Source: JAAZNF01 sp964561025 (GTDB taxonomy: Bacteria > Myxococcota > B64-G9). From it: 64,000 nt of DNA. The notes under the pieces were generated by a model. It ran no database searches. It was given only the letters and a program-made list of their open reading frames with translations, and had not been told where the DNA came from. Below, in pieces: positions 24,138 to 33,059 of the stretch. Position 1 is the first letter of the stretch. Every line of letters begins with the position of its first letter. The position numbers were made by a program, and so were the translations under genes. The stretch lies in contig CAZLNM010000006.1 in NCBI GenBank assembly GCA_964561025.1, forward strand, positions 20,416-84,415. The letters run 5' to 3'.

Positions 24138-25556
24138 ATGATCGAGGAACGCCCGAGCAGGTTGGGCCGGCTGGCCGAGCGCTTCGTAAGTTTTGCCGAA
24201 CGCTGGGTCCCCGACGCCTTCGTGTTCGCCCTGGTGGCCACGGTGCTGGTCTTTTTGCTGGGCGTGACCGCGGGCGGGGCGGGGCTGACCCAGATGGTGC
24301 AGAGCTGGGGCAAGGGCTTCTGGGAGCTCATCCCCTTCACCATGCAGATGGCGCTCATCATCATCACCGGCTACGTGCTGGCGAGCTCGCGGCCGGTCTT
24401 CCGGCTCATCGCCTGGCTGGCCGGCCGGCCCCGGAGCGCGAAAAGCGCCACGGTCATGGTGGCGGTCTTCGCCATGCTCTCGAGCTGGCTGAACTGGGGA
24501 TTCTCGCTCATCTTCTCGGCCATCCTGGCCCGCGAGGTGGCGCGCCGCGTGCAAGGCACCGACTACCGCCTGCTGGCCGCCTCGAGCTTCCTCGGCCTCG
24601 GCAGCATCTGGGCCCAGGGGCTCTCGGGCTCGGCCGCGCTCCAGATGACCACCCCCGGCGCGCTCCAACCGGCCATCCGCGACATCGTGGCCGCGGGCGG
24701 TCTCGTCCCCGGCGGCATGATCCCGCTTCGGCACACCATCTTCCTGTGGCAGAGCCTGGTGTCGGTCGCGGTGGAGGTGCTCGTCGTGGCCGTGGTCATC
24801 TGGCTGATCGTGCCGCGCCCCGAGCGAGCCCGGAGCGCCGAGAGCCTGGGCGTTACGCTCGGCCCGCCGCCGGGGAGCGAACCGGCGCCGCACCCGGCCC
24901 CCCAGCCGGGCGAATGGCTGGAGCGCACGCCGTACCTTACGCTGCTCGTCGTGGCGCTGGGGTTTTCCTACCTCGTCGGGGTGTTCGCCTCGACCGACGA
25001 CGTGCTGGGCGCCATCAACCTGAACACCATCAACCTGGCCTTCCTCATGCTGGGGTTCTTGCTCCACTGGACCCCGGCCCGCCTGATGCGGGCGGTGCGC
25101 GAGGCCACCGGCGCGGGGTGGGGGGTGCTGCTGCAGTTCCCGTTCTACGCCGGCATCGTGGGCATGATCGTGTACACCGGGCTCAACCACAAGATCGCCG
25201 AGTTCTTCGTCTCGGTCTCCGACCCGGTGACGTACCCGCCGCTGGTCTCGCTGTACTCGACCGTGCTCGGGGTGTTCGTCCCCTCGGGCGGCTCCAAGTG
25301 GGTGATCGAGGCGCCCTACGTCATGCAGGCGGCGCACTCGCTCCAGGTCCACCTGGGCTGGATGGTGGCGGTGTACGACCTCGGCGAGGCCCTGGCCAAC
25401 CTGGTCCAGCCCTTCTGGATGCTGCCGGTGCTGTCGATCTTCGGCCTGCGCGCCCGGGACGTCATGGGGTTCACCTTCGTGGTGTTCCTGGTCTTGCTGC
25501 CGGTGGTGTTGCTCCTGGTCACCGTGCTCTCGCTGACGTTGCCGTACCCGCTGTAG
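24138..25556 (+). CDS. atoE: Short-chain fatty acid transporter AtoE
   Basis: A 472-residue integral membrane carrier of the AtoE family (PF02667), normal length, with about ten to twelve hydrophobic helices. Characteristic blocks: FWELIPFTMQMALIIITGYVL, WLNWGFSLIFSAILARE, NLNTINLAFLMLGFLLHW, and FVPSGGSKWVIEAPYVM near the C-terminus. It is expected to take up short-chain fatty acids such as acetoacetate or butyrate. The ATG at 24138 has only a weak AGAGG. It stands alone, though an acyl-CoA synthetase 0.9 kb downstream and fadN-fadA in the same window suggest active fatty acid use. Confidence 0.92.
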   Translation: MIEERPSRLGRLAERFVSFAERWVPDAFVFALVATVLVFLLGVTAGGAGLTQMVQSWGKGFWELIPFTMQMALIIITGYVLASSRPVFRLIAWLAGRPRSAKSATVMVAVFAMLSSWLNWGFSLIFSAILAREVARRVQGTDYRLLAASSFLGLGSIWAQGLSGSAALQMTTPGALQPAIRDIVAAGGLVPGGMIPLRHTIFLWQSLVSVAVEVLVVAVVIWLIVPRPERARSAESLGVTLGPPPGSEPAPHPAPQPGEWLERTPYLTLLVVALGFSYLVGVFASTDDVLGAINLNTINLAFLMLGFLLHWTPARLMRAVREATGAGWGVLLQFPFYAGIVGMIVYTGLNHKIAEFFVSVSDPVTYPPLVSLYSTVLGVFVPSGGSKWVIEAPYVMQAAHSLQVHLGWMVAVYDLGEALANLVQPFWMLPVLSIFGLRARDVMGFTFVVFLVLLPVVLLLVTVLSLTLPYPL

Positions 25557-25583
25557 GGCGGCCGCCGGGGGCCGAGATTCCTC

Positions 25584-25612
25584 TTGACAGTTTTGAACAT
25601 ATGCTCATAATA
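25584..25612 (+). promoter_or_regulatory. Promoter with an embedded near-perfect palindromic operator
   Basis: TTGACA at 25584-25589 and CATAAT/ATAATA at 25606-25612 give a strong promoter with 16-17-base spacing. Between them TGAACATATGCTCA (25594-25607) is a 14-bp palindrome with one mismatched pair of positions. It lies 25 bases before the DUF134 gene, whose product has a DNA-binding helix-turn-helix, so self-repression through this site is the simplest reading. Confidence 0.7.
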
Positions 25613-25631
25613 GGCGCTGGAGGTCGGAGCC

Positions 25632-26015
25632 ATGCCCAGACCCTTTTGCTACCGCCGCGTCGGTCAGACCCCGGCCGCGAGCATCTTCAAACCCATCGGC
25701 ATCCCGGTGGTGGAGCTGGAGGAGGTGGTCATGACGCTGGACGAGTTCGAGGCGCTGCGCCTGTCCGACCTGGACGGGTTGTACCAGGAGCAGGTGGCCG
25801 AGCGCATGCAGGTGTCGCGGCCCACCGTGGGGCGCATCCTGGAGTCGGCCCGCCGCAAGGTGGCGGAGGCGCTGGTGCACGGCAAGGCGCTGCGCATCGA
25901 GGGCGGCCCGGTGCGCATCCCGGAGAAGGGCAGGGGACGGGGCCGCTGCTGCCGGCGCGGCCGGCGAGGACCGATGGAAAAGGCGAAAAACCCAAGAGAG
26001 GAGAATCCCCAATGA
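25632..26015 (+). CDS. DUF134 family helix-turn-helix protein
   Basis: A 127-residue protein of the DUF134 family, small sigma-factor-like HTH regulators usually next to NifX/NifB-type metal-cluster proteins. The N-terminus MPRPFCYRRVGQTPAASIFKP is typical, and the HTH is YQEQVAERMQVSRPTVGRIL (about residues 53-72). The C-terminal tail is Arg/Gly rich with CC. The next gene starts inside its stop (ATGA). The upstream palindrome at 25594-25607 is the likely operator. The family's ligand is not established. Confidence 0.9.
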   Translation: MPRPFCYRRVGQTPAASIFKPIGIPVVELEEVVMTLDEFEALRLSDLDGLYQEQVAERMQVSRPTVGRILESARRKVAEALVHGKALRIEGGPVRIPEKGRGRGRCCRRGRRGPMEKAKNPREENPQ

Positions 26016-26383
26016 AGATCTGTATTCCGGTGGAAGGCGATCAGGGGCTCGATAGCGTATTATGCGCGCACTTCGGCTCGGCGCCGCTGTTTCTCATCGT
26101 GGACACCGAGAGCTCGGCCTGCCGCGCGGTGAAGAATCGCAACCAGCACCACGGCCACGGCATGTGCATGCCGCTCGCGTCGCTCCAGGGAGAAGAGCTG
26201 GACGCCATCGCGGTGGGCGGCATCGGCATGGGCGCGCTGAACAAGCTCAGGGCGGCGGGGATCCGGGTGTACCTGGCCGAGCAGGACACCGCCGGCGAGG
26301 TGGTGAAGGCCCTTTCGGCGGGGACGCTCAAGGAGGTGGATCCCGGCCAGGCCTGCGCCCACCACCGGCACGGGCAGTGCTGA
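26012..26383 (+). CDS. NifX/NifB-like (dinitrogenase Fe-Mo cofactor biosynthesis) domain protein
   Basis: A 123-residue protein with the MTH1175-like fold: MKICIPVEGD, LCAHFGSAPLFLIVD, and GIGMGALNKLRAAGIRVYL. It carries a His/Cys-rich centre (NQHHGHGMCMP) and tail (CAHHRHGQC) that could bind iron or another metal cluster. In nif clusters such domains carry FeMo-co precursors, but no other nif gene is present here, so a general metal-cluster carrier role is more likely. Coupled to the DUF134 gene by a four-base overlap. Confidence 0.9.
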   Translation: MKICIPVEGDQGLDSVLCAHFGSAPLFLIVDTESSACRAVKNRNQHHGHGMCMPLASLQGEELDAIAVGGIGMGALNKLRAAGIRVYLAEQDTAGEVVKALSAGTLKEVDPGQACAHHRHGQC

Positions 26384-26445
26384 CGGTTGTCTCCGGGCGG
26401 GTTTGCTGATATGGGCAACTCATCAAACCCCTCCGGAGGCAGAGC

Positions 26446-28161
26446 ATGTACGAGCAGAAACCCTGGTTGAAGTTCTACGGGCACGTCCCCGAGCACATCG
26501 ACTACCCCCGCGTCACGCTCTACCAGGCGCTCCGCGCCACCGCCGAGAAGAACCCGGCCGCCATCGCCACCGACTTCTTCGGCCGCACCGCGACCTACGG
26601 GGAGCTGATCGCCAGCATCGACCAGTGCGCCCGGGCCCTGCATGCGCTGGGGCTGCGCGCGGGCGATAGGATCACCATCTCCATGCCCACCTCGCCGCAG
26701 GGGATCGTGTGCTTCTACGCCGTAAACAAGCTGGGGGCGATCTCCAGCATGATCCACCCCCTGTCCCCGGCCAAGGAGGTGGCCTTCTACCTCAAGGTGA
26801 GCAAGAGCCGCATGGCGCTCACCCTGGACGCCTTCTACCCGGTGTTCGCCGAGGCCATGCGCGAGCAGCAGATCGAGACGCTGATCCTGGCGCGCATCCC
26901 CGACGAGCTGCCCTTTCCCATGAACCTGCTCTTCTCGCTCACCAAGGGCCGCAAGATCAAGAAGGTCCCGCCCGATGCGCGGGTGCGCTGGTGGAAGCCG
27001 CTCATGGCCGGCGCCTATTCCGAGCCGCCGCCAAACGACATGAAGACCGACGACCTGGCCGCCATCCTCTACAGCGGCGGCACCACCGGCACCCCCAAGG
27101 GCATCATGCTCTCCAACATGAACTTCATCTCCCAGGGCATGATGTCCGCCGCCTGGGGCAAGATCGGCGACGCCGACTCGATGCTGGCCATCCTGCCCAT
27201 CTTCCACGGCTTCGGCCTGGGGGTGTGCATCAACGCGGTGCTCATGGGCGGGGGTAAGTCCATCCTGGTGCCGACCTTCACCGCCGAGACGGTGGCGAAG
27301 CTCATCCGCAAGAAGAGGCCCTCGTTCATCGTCGGTGTGCCGACTCTCTACGAGGCGCTCACCCGCAACCCGGACTTCCTTGGGGCCGATCTGCGCTGCC
27401 TGCGGGGCGCCTTCTGCGGCGCGGACCGGCTGCCGCGCGCGGTGAAGGAGGCCTTCGAGGAGATCTGCCGCCGCTCGGGCGCGGACATCAAGCTCCTCGA
27501 GGGCTACGGACTCACCGAGGCGGTCACCGCCATCATGTGCATGCCCGTCACCGGCTACCGCGAGGGGAGCATCGGCATCCCGTTCTCCGACATGCTGGCC
27601 AAGGTGGTGAAGATCGGCACCACCGAAGAAGCCGCGCTCGGCGAGGAGGGCGAGATCTGCATAAGCGGCCCGGCCGTCATGCTGGGGTACCTCGACCAGC
27701 CCGAGGAGACCGCGGCCACCTTGAAGCGCCACGCCGACGGGCGGGTGTGGCTGCACACCGGGGACATCGCCACCATGGACGCCGACGGGTACTTCTACTT
27801 TCGGCTGCGCCTGAAGAGGATGATCAAGAGCTCCGGCATGAACGTGTACCCCTCCCAGGTCGAGGAGGTGCTGTGCCGCCACCCGGAGGTGCAGCAGGCG
27901 TGCGTGATCGGCGTCCCCGACCAGGCCCAGGTGGAGCGGGTGAAGGCCTTCGTGGTGCTGCGCGATCCGGCCGCCGCCGGGCCCGAGATGCAGGAGAAGC
28001 TCATCGCCCACTGCCGCGAGCACCTCATCAAGTGGAGCTGCCCGCGCGAGATCGAGTTCCGCTGCGAGCTTCCCTGCACCCGCATCGGAAAGATCGACTT
28101 TAAGAAGCTCACCGACGAGGAGATTTCCAAGATCAAGGCTTGCAAGGAGAAGCAGGCCTAG
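26446..28161 (+). CDS. Fatty acyl-CoA synthetase, AMP-binding family
   Basis: A 571-residue ANL-superfamily ligase that activates a carboxylic acid with ATP and loads it onto CoA. Motifs: YSGGTTGTPKG (A3, about 208-218), GYGLTEAV (A5), HTGDIATMDADGY (A7), LRLKRMIKSSGMNVYPSQVE (A8) and the C-terminal catalytic Lys in RIGKIDFKK. Length and spacing fit long- or medium-chain acyl-CoA synthetases. The ATG at 26446 follows CCGGAGG. It is a single gene after the NifX-like protein. It could supply acyl-CoA to the beta-oxidation pair at 45-49 kb. Confidence 0.9.
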   Translation: MYEQKPWLKFYGHVPEHIDYPRVTLYQALRATAEKNPAAIATDFFGRTATYGELIASIDQCARALHALGLRAGDRITISMPTSPQGIVCFYAVNKLGAISSMIHPLSPAKEVAFYLKVSKSRMALTLDAFYPVFAEAMREQQIETLILARIPDELPFPMNLLFSLTKGRKIKKVPPDARVRWWKPLMAGAYSEPPPNDMKTDDLAAILYSGGTTGTPKGIMLSNMNFISQGMMSAAWGKIGDADSMLAILPIFHGFGLGVCINAVLMGGGKSILVPTFTAETVAKLIRKKRPSFIVGVPTLYEALTRNPDFLGADLRCLRGAFCGADRLPRAVKEAFEEICRRSGADIKLLEGYGLTEAVTAIMCMPVTGYREGSIGIPFSDMLAKVVKIGTTEEAALGEEGEICISGPAVMLGYLDQPEETAATLKRHADGRVWLHTGDIATMDADGYFYFRLRLKRMIKSSGMNVYPSQVEEVLCRHPEVQQACVIGVPDQAQVERVKAFVVLRDPAAAGPEMQEKLIAHCREHLIKWSCPREIEFRCELPCTRIGKIDFKKLTDEEISKIKACKEKQA

Positions 28162-28246
28162 ATCCGCATAGGGATCAGGGCATGAACCCCGGCGCCGCAG
28201 ATTGAACCGCCGCGCGAACGCGGGGCCGAAGGAATCACGGAATCAC

Positions 28247-28259
28247 GGGGCCTGTCCCC
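28247..28259 (+). repeat. Dispersed palindromic repeat, GGGGCCTGTCCCC type
   Basis: Followed by AATGTTTTCCCAATGTTTT, a short internal repetition of the flank. It lies between the acyl-CoA synthetase and murB and is preceded by a direct repeat of GGAATCACG. Confidence 0.75.
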
Positions 28260-28300
28260 AATGTTTTCCCAATGTTTTATTGCAAAAACAGGGTCTTGGA

Positions 28301-29323
28301 ATGATCGAGGTGAAGACTGACCAACCGCTGCGCGCGCACAACACCTTCGGGCTGGACGCCCGGGCGGAGCGGTTCTGCAAGGTGTCGAGCGAAGAGGAGC
28401 TCGCCGAGGTGCTGCGGCGGGCCGACCTCTACCGGCATGGCCTGTACGTGCTCGGCGCCGGCTCGAACGTCCTTCTGGCGGGGGATCTTCCGGGGCTCAC
28501 CCTGGCCGTCGCCGTCCCCGGGATCGAGGTCGTCTCGGAGAGCGAAGCAGATTGCCTGGTCCGGGTCGGGGCGGGTGTCGCCTGGCACGACCTCGTCTCC
28601 TGGTCGGTGGCGAGAGGGCTTTCGGGCCTCGAGGCGCTCGCGCTCATCCCCGGCAGCGCGGGCGCGGCGCCCGTACAGAACGTCGGCGCCTATGGCTCCG
28701 AGGCCGCCGATGTCCTCGAGTCCGTCGAGGGTCTTTCCGTCCCCGGCGGCAACGCCATCCGGCTCTCTCGCGCCGAGTGCCGCCTCGGCTACCGCGACAG
28801 CGTCTTCAAGCACGAGCTCGCGAACAAAATCATCATCTGCCGCGTGCACTTGCGCCTGAAAAAGCACGGGCCTGTCCCCGTGACGCACAGGGCTCTTTCG
28901 GACGAGCTCGCCGCCGCGGGGATCTCGAATCCTACCGGAGAGGACGTCTTCGAGGCCGTGATTCGCATCCGGCGGCGGAAGCTGCCCGATCCGGCGGTGG
29001 TCGGCAATGCCGGAAGCTTCTTCAAGAATCCACTCATCTCATCGGACCAGGCAAGAAGGCTCATGGACGAAGAACCGAAACTCCCGGCCTATCCGGAGAA
29101 GGACGCTCGGGTGAAAGTCCCGGCCGGTTGGCTCATCGAGCGGGCGGGATTTTTGGGCGCGCGGCGGGGACGCTGCGGCGTCTTCGAGAAGAACGCTCTG
29201 GTCATCGTGAACCTCGGCGGCGCCACGGCGGGCGAGATCCTCGAACTCGCCTCGGAGATCCAGGAGCGGGTGCGCGCGCTGTTCGGGGTTGCGCTCGAGC
29301 GCGAGGTCGTCGTTCTGCCCTGA
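28301..29323 (+). CDS. murB: UDP-N-acetylenolpyruvoylglucosamine reductase MurB (type I)
   Basis: A 340-residue flavoenzyme, about the size of E. coli MurB (342), that reduces UDP-GlcNAc-enolpyruvate to UDP-MurNAc in peptidoglycan synthesis. FAD-domain blocks: NTFGLDARAE, LGAGSNVLLAGDLPG and LIPGSAGAAPVQNVGAYG. The type I Tyr is in CRLGYRDSVFK, the catalytic Ser in VVGNAGSFFKNP, and the catalytic Glu in the C-terminal LEREVVVLP. The start is the ATG at 28301 (GGA just upstream, weak site). Residues HGPVPVTH (about 188-195) are encoded by a copy of the dispersed GGGCCTGTCCCC repeat, between the reductase strands, which is odd for a core gene. Confidence 0.94.
   Translation: MIEVKTDQPLRAHNTFGLDARAERFCKVSSEEELAEVLRRADLYRHGLYVLGAGSNVLLAGDLPGLTLAVAVPGIEVVSESEADCLVRVGAGVAWHDLVSWSVARGLSGLEALALIPGSAGAAPVQNVGAYGSEAADVLESVEGLSVPGGNAIRLSRAECRLGYRDSVFKHELANKIIICRVHLRLKKHGPVPVTHRALSDELAAAGISNPTGEDVFEAVIRIRRRKLPDPAVVGNAGSFFKNPLISSDQARRLMDEEPKLPAYPEKDARVKVPAGWLIERAGFLGARRGRCGVFEKNALVIVNLGGATAGEILELASEIQERVRALFGVALEREVVVLP
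28867..28879 (+). repeat. Dispersed repeat copy inside murB
   Basis: CGGGCCTGTCCCC, one base off the consensus, is read in frame by murB. It may be a domesticated insertion or a chance match. Confidence 0.5.
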
Positions 29324-29363
29324 TGAAGTTTGCGGCCGGCTCATCATCCGACAAACTCTGCCG

Positions 29364-29391
29364 AAATCCGGACAGGCTGTCCGGATTTTTT
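29364..29391 (+). terminator. Rho-independent terminator after murB
   Basis: An 11-bp perfect stem (29364-29374 with 29378-29388, core TCCGGACA), a 3-base loop and a T-run to 29391. Its CCGGAC/GTCCGG core and ATTTTTTC tail are shared with the terminator at 36266. Confidence 0.9.
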
Positions 29392-29510
29392 CTTTGCCGC
29401 AACTTTGGAAGTTTTTGCTGATCGATAATCGCAAACAAATCAGCCAGATACTCGAATCAGCCGGCACGGCCCGCTTTTTGCAAAAAATTGGAGCAGAGGA
29501 GGGAGGAAAC

Positions 29511-31061
29511 ATGCTCGCGCGAGTCATCTCTGCGACGGTCCTCGGCGTGGACGCCCTGCGCGTCGACGTCGAGGTGGACATGGCCATGGGGCTTCCGAAT
29601 TTTTCCGTGGTGGGGCTTCCCGAGGGCGCGGTCAAGGAGGCCCGCGTGCGGGTGGAGTCGGCCATCAAGAACTCGGACGCCGACTTTCCGCAACGGCGCA
29701 TCACCGTGAACCTGGCGCCGGCGGATCTTCGCAAGGGCGGCACGGCCTTCGACCTGCCCATCGCCCTGGGGTTGCTCTCGGCCTCCGAACCGCTCGACCG
29801 CGCCACCCTCGACCGGACGCTGGTCTTCGGGGAACTCGGGCTCGACGGCGACGTGCGGCCCGTCCCCGGCGCCCTCTCCATGGCGGTGATGGCCCGCGCC
29901 GAGAACCTCGGGAGCATCGTGTGCCCGGAGGCCTGCGCCGCGGAGGCGGCCGTGGTGGGCGGGCTGGAGGTCTTCGGGGTGCGGAAGCTGCGCGAGGTGG
30001 TGGAGCACTTCACCGCGCGCGCGGCGCTCACCCCCATCCAGGTGGATCCGGCGCAGGCGCTGTCACAGGCTGGTGCCGAGGCGGTGGACTTCTCGGACGT
30101 GCGCGGCCAGGAGCACGTGAAGCGCGCCCTGGAGGTCGCCGCCGCCGGGGGCCACAACCTGCTCATGGTGGGTCCGCCGGGCTCGGGAAAGACCATGCTG
30201 GCGCGCCGCCTCCCGGGCATCCTGCCCCCGCCGGCCTTCGAGGAGGCGGTCGAGACCACCAAGATCTACTCCATCATGGGCCTGCTGCGACCGGGCGCGG
30301 CGCTGATCGGGCACCGGCCGTTCCGCGCGCCGCACCACACCGTCTCGGACGCCGGCCTGGTGGGCGGGGGCACCACGCCGCACCCCGGCGAGGTGAGCCT
30401 GGCGCACAACGGGGTGCTGTTCCTCGACGAGCTGCCCGAGTTCCGCAAGAACGTGCTCGAGGTGCTGCGCCAGCCGGTCGAGGACGGTTGTGTCACCATC
30501 TCGCGGGCCTCGATGGCGGTGACCTTCCCGGCGCGCTTCATGCTGGTGGCGGCCATGAACCCCTGTCCCTGCGGCTACCTCACCGATCCGACGCACCTGT
30601 GCCTGTGCTCGGCGGCGGCCATCCAGCGCTACCGCGCGCAGGTCTCCGGGCCGCTCATGGACCGCATCGACATCCAGGTGGAGGTGCCGGCGGTGCCCTA
30701 CCGCGACCTGGTGCACCACAGCCCGGGCGAGACCTCGGCGGCGGTGCGGGAGCGAGTGGTGCGCGCGCGCGCGGTGCAGGCGAAGCGCTTCGCCGCGCTG
30801 CCCGGGGTGCGCTGCAACGCCCACATGGCCGCCGCCCAGGTGCAGCGCTTCTGCCGGCTGGGCCCGGCGGAGGCGGCGCTCCTCGAGCAGGCGGTGCGGC
30901 GGCTGGGATTTTCGGCGCGGGCCTTCGAGCGCATCCTCAAGGTGACCCGCACCATCGCCGACCTGGCCGGGAGCGAATCGCTCACCACCGAGCACCTGGC
31001 CGAGGCCATCCAGTACCGCTCGCTGGACCGGGCGCTGGGCAGCCCCGCCGCGGCGGCGTGA
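29511..31061 (+). CDS. comM: YifB/ComM-family Mg-chelatase-like AAA+ ATPase
   Basis: A 516-residue ATPase of the YifB/ComM family. N-terminal Lon-like fold: MLARVISATVLGVDALRVDV and LPNFSVVGLPEGAVKE. The AAA+ module has Walker A VGPPGSGKTM (about 221-230), Walker B LFLDELPEF (about 304-312), RAPHHTVSDAGLVGGG and NPCPCGY. In Vibrio and Haemophilus ComM is a branch-migration helicase that helps integrate transformed DNA. The ATG at 29511 has GGAGGG upstream. It is transcribed towards the minus-strand sigma-54 activator with nine bases between stops. Given the surface-nuclease cluster at 53-60 kb, a DNA-uptake role is plausible. Confidence 0.94.
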   Translation: MLARVISATVLGVDALRVDVEVDMAMGLPNFSVVGLPEGAVKEARVRVESAIKNSDADFPQRRITVNLAPADLRKGGTAFDLPIALGLLSASEPLDRATLDRTLVFGELGLDGDVRPVPGALSMAVMARAENLGSIVCPEACAAEAAVVGGLEVFGVRKLREVVEHFTARAALTPIQVDPAQALSQAGAEAVDFSDVRGQEHVKRALEVAAAGGHNLLMVGPPGSGKTMLARRLPGILPPPAFEEAVETTKIYSIMGLLRPGAALIGHRPFRAPHHTVSDAGLVGGGTTPHPGEVSLAHNGVLFLDELPEFRKNVLEVLRQPVEDGCVTISRASMAVTFPARFMLVAAMNPCPCGYLTDPTHLCLCSAAAIQRYRAQVSGPLMDRIDIQVEVPAVPYRDLVHHSPGETSAAVRERVVRARAVQAKRFAALPGVRCNAHMAAAQVQRFCRLGPAEAALLEQAVRRLGFSARAFERILKVTRTIADLAGSESLTTEHLAEAIQYRSLDRALGSPAAAA

Positions 31062-31070
31062 GGGACGGCG

Positions 31071-32894
31071 TCAACCGTCCTCGGGGTCCTTCTCGTAGCG
31101 CACGCGGCGGATGCCGTGCTGCTTCATCTTGTGGGCCAGGGTGCGCAGCGGCAAGCCCAGCTCGGCCGCCGCCCGCTCGCGGTTGAAGTCGCACCGCCTG
31201 AGCGCCTCCAGGATGAGCTGGGCCTCACGCCGGTCGAGCTCCTCGCGCAGGCGCAGCGGGCCCGCGGAGGCCGGCGGCGCGGCCGCGGCGGGGGGCGGAA
31301 GCGAGTGGGTGCCGCGGATGCGCTCGGGGAGATCCGACGGCTGGATGGTGTCCTGCTCGGCGATGAGGACGGCGCGCTCGATGGCGTTTCTAAGCTCGCG
31401 CACGTTCCCCGGCCAGTGCCAGCGTACGAGTAGCGCCAGCGCCTCGGGGTGGATGGCGCGGACGATCCGGGCGGCTCCGCGCCCGGCCTCGGCGAGGAAG
31501 TGCAACGCCAGCGGCTCGATGTCCTCCGGGTGCTCTCGAAGCGGCGGGACCTGCAGCGGCATCACGTTGAGCCGGTAGAGGAGATCCTCGCGGAAGCGTC
31601 CCTCGCGGCACATGGCCTCCAGGTCGCGGTGGGTGGCGGCCAGCACCCGCACGTCCACCTCGATCTCCTGGGTGGAGCCGACCCGGCAAAAGCGCCGGTT
31701 CTCGAGAACCCTTAGCAGCGCGGCCTGGGCGGGGAGCGGGAGTTCGCCGATCTCGTCGAGGAGCACGCTCCCGCCGTCGGCCGCCTCGAACACCCCGGCG
31801 GCGGAGCCGGCGGCCCCGGTGAAGGCGCCCTTGACGTGGCCGAAGAGCGTGCTCTCCACGAGCTGCGCGGGGATGCCGCCGCAATTGACGCACACCAGCG
31901 GTTTTTCCCGGCGCGGGCCCTCGCCGTGGATGAACCGCGCCAGGACCTCCTTGCCGGTGCCGGTCTCGCCCTGAATCAAGACTGGTAGCGGCGAGGCGGC
32001 CAACCGGCGCGCCTCGAGGTACAGCGCCCGCATGGCCTGCGAGCGCAGCTCCGTCTGTCCCGGCTCCGCCGGCCGGGCCGGGTCCCGCTCGGTCACCACG
32101 GGCCGGGCGGGCCCCGCCTGCCGCAGGGCGCCCTGAGTGACGGACAGGAGCTCCTCGGCCGAGCGGGCCTGAGCGGGGAAGGCGCCGATGGCGCAGCACA
32201 GCGACTGGCTGCCCGCCAGGATGCGGCGGGCGACCTCGAGCGCCTGGCCGGCGTCGCACTCGGGCAGCAATATCTCCAGCGTCTCGGGCCCGTAGAGCGC
32301 GAGCTGGTCGAACGGCCGCAGCAACGAGCGCACCAGCGGGAACCAGTGGGAGACGCAGCACTCCCCGCCCGCGCAGCTCCTGACCATCAAGAGGCACAGC
32401 GGCCGTGAGAATCCCTTGGCGCGGGCGATCTCGGCCTCGAGCTGGGAGACGAAGCGGTCGTGGTTGATGAAACCGGCGCGGGCGGGATCGAAGGTCCGCG
32501 CCGAGTGCAGCGCCGCGGGCACGGCCCCCAGCAGGACCTCGGCCCCCGTCTCGAGCCGCTCTTTCTGGATGCGCCTTCCCGAAAGCCAGGTCCCGTTGGT
32601 GGAATTCAGGTCCTCGATCCACACCGCGCCGGCCTCGATGCTCAAGGCGGCGTGCTGGCGCGACAGGGAGGGGTCGCGAAGGACCACGTCCGCCGGCATG
32701 TCCCGGCCGATGATCACCCGGCGGCCCGGGAGCAGCGGCAGCACCTCGATGCCGTCCCGGTGGAAGATCACGAACGAGTACGACTCCGCCTGGGGCCGGG
32801 CTCGGGCGGCCGCCTCCTGTACCTGGCGTAGCTCGTCGGCGGAGAGCCGGCCAGTCTGCTGCGTGCGGTCGGCGTCCTTTTCTCTGGTGGGCAC
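31071..32894 (-). CDS. FHA / degenerate GGDEF / sigma-54 activator (bEBP) with Fis-type HTH
   Basis: About 607 residues from the GTG at 32894; in-frame TTG 32963 and GTG 32939 also exist and no start has a clear ribosome-binding site. Order: FHA domain (about 45-125; IIGRDMPADV, SLSRQHA, DLNSTNGTWL). Next is a degenerate GGDEF domain (about 142-235), where YGPETLEILLPEC stands where the FHA-GGDEF protein at 37439 has IGGEEIVALLPEC. The AAA+ domain has GETGTGKE (309-316), the sigma-54-contacting GAFTGA (356-361) and LLDEIGELP; a Fis-type HTH closes the protein (NRERAAAELGLPLRTLAHK). It should activate sigma-54 promoters after its FHA domain binds a phospho-Thr protein. A matching promoter lies 170 bases away at 33060. 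Confidence 0.92.
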   Translation of the reverse strand: MPTREKDADRTQQTGRLSADELRQVQEAAARARPQAESYSFVIFHRDGIEVLPLLPGRRVIIGRDMPADVVLRDPSLSRQHAALSIEAGAVWIEDLNSTNGTWLSGRRIQKERLETGAEVLLGAVPAALHSARTFDPARAGFINHDRFVSQLEAEIARAKGFSRPLCLLMVRSCAGGECCVSHWFPLVRSLLRPFDQLALYGPETLEILLPECDAGQALEVARRILAGSQSLCCAIGAFPAQARSAEELLSVTQGALRQAGPARPVVTERDPARPAEPGQTELRSQAMRALYLEARRLAASPLPVLIQGETGTGKEVLARFIHGEGPRREKPLVCVNCGGIPAQLVESTLFGHVKGAFTGAAGSAAGVFEAADGGSVLLDEIGELPLPAQAALLRVLENRRFCRVGSTQEIEVDVRVLAATHRDLEAMCREGRFREDLLYRLNVMPLQVPPLREHPEDIEPLALHFLAEAGRGAARIVRAIHPEALALLVRWHWPGNVRELRNAIERAVLIAEQDTIQPSDLPERIRGTHSLPPPAAAAPPASAGPLRLREELDRREAQLILEALRRCDFNRERAAAELGLPLRTLAHKMKQHGIRRVRYEKDPEDG

Positions 32895-32989
32895 ATGCCC
32901 GTTATCGGCCTTTTCGGCAGTTTTGGCAATTTTTTGCACTCGAACGCAACAACGGGCCGGCAACTTGCTGATTCCGCGGAAGAAACATT

Positions 32990-33002
32990 GGGGACAGGCC
33001 CC
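32990..33002 (-). repeat. Dispersed palindromic repeat, GGGGCCTGTCCCC type
   Basis: Minus-strand copy, continuing AATGTTTCTTCC, so the shared unit with the 28247 copy extends to 20 bases (GGGGCCTGTCCCCAATGTTT). It lies upstream of the sigma-54 activator. Confidence 0.75.
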
Positions 33003-33059
33003 GAGGTTTTTGGGATAAAGTCATTATCTTCTGCGTACTTGCCGGTGTCTGGCCGGTTG

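Noticed and set aside
26012..26383. Nitrogen fixation locus
   Set aside because: Only a NifX/NifB-like domain protein is present; no nifH, D, K, E or N gene is nearby, and this domain is common in non-fixing bacteria.
32923..32938. A sigma-54-like TGGCAATTTTTTGCA near the activator gene
   Set aside because: The GG and GC blocks are one base too close, which sigma-54 promoters do not tolerate well.
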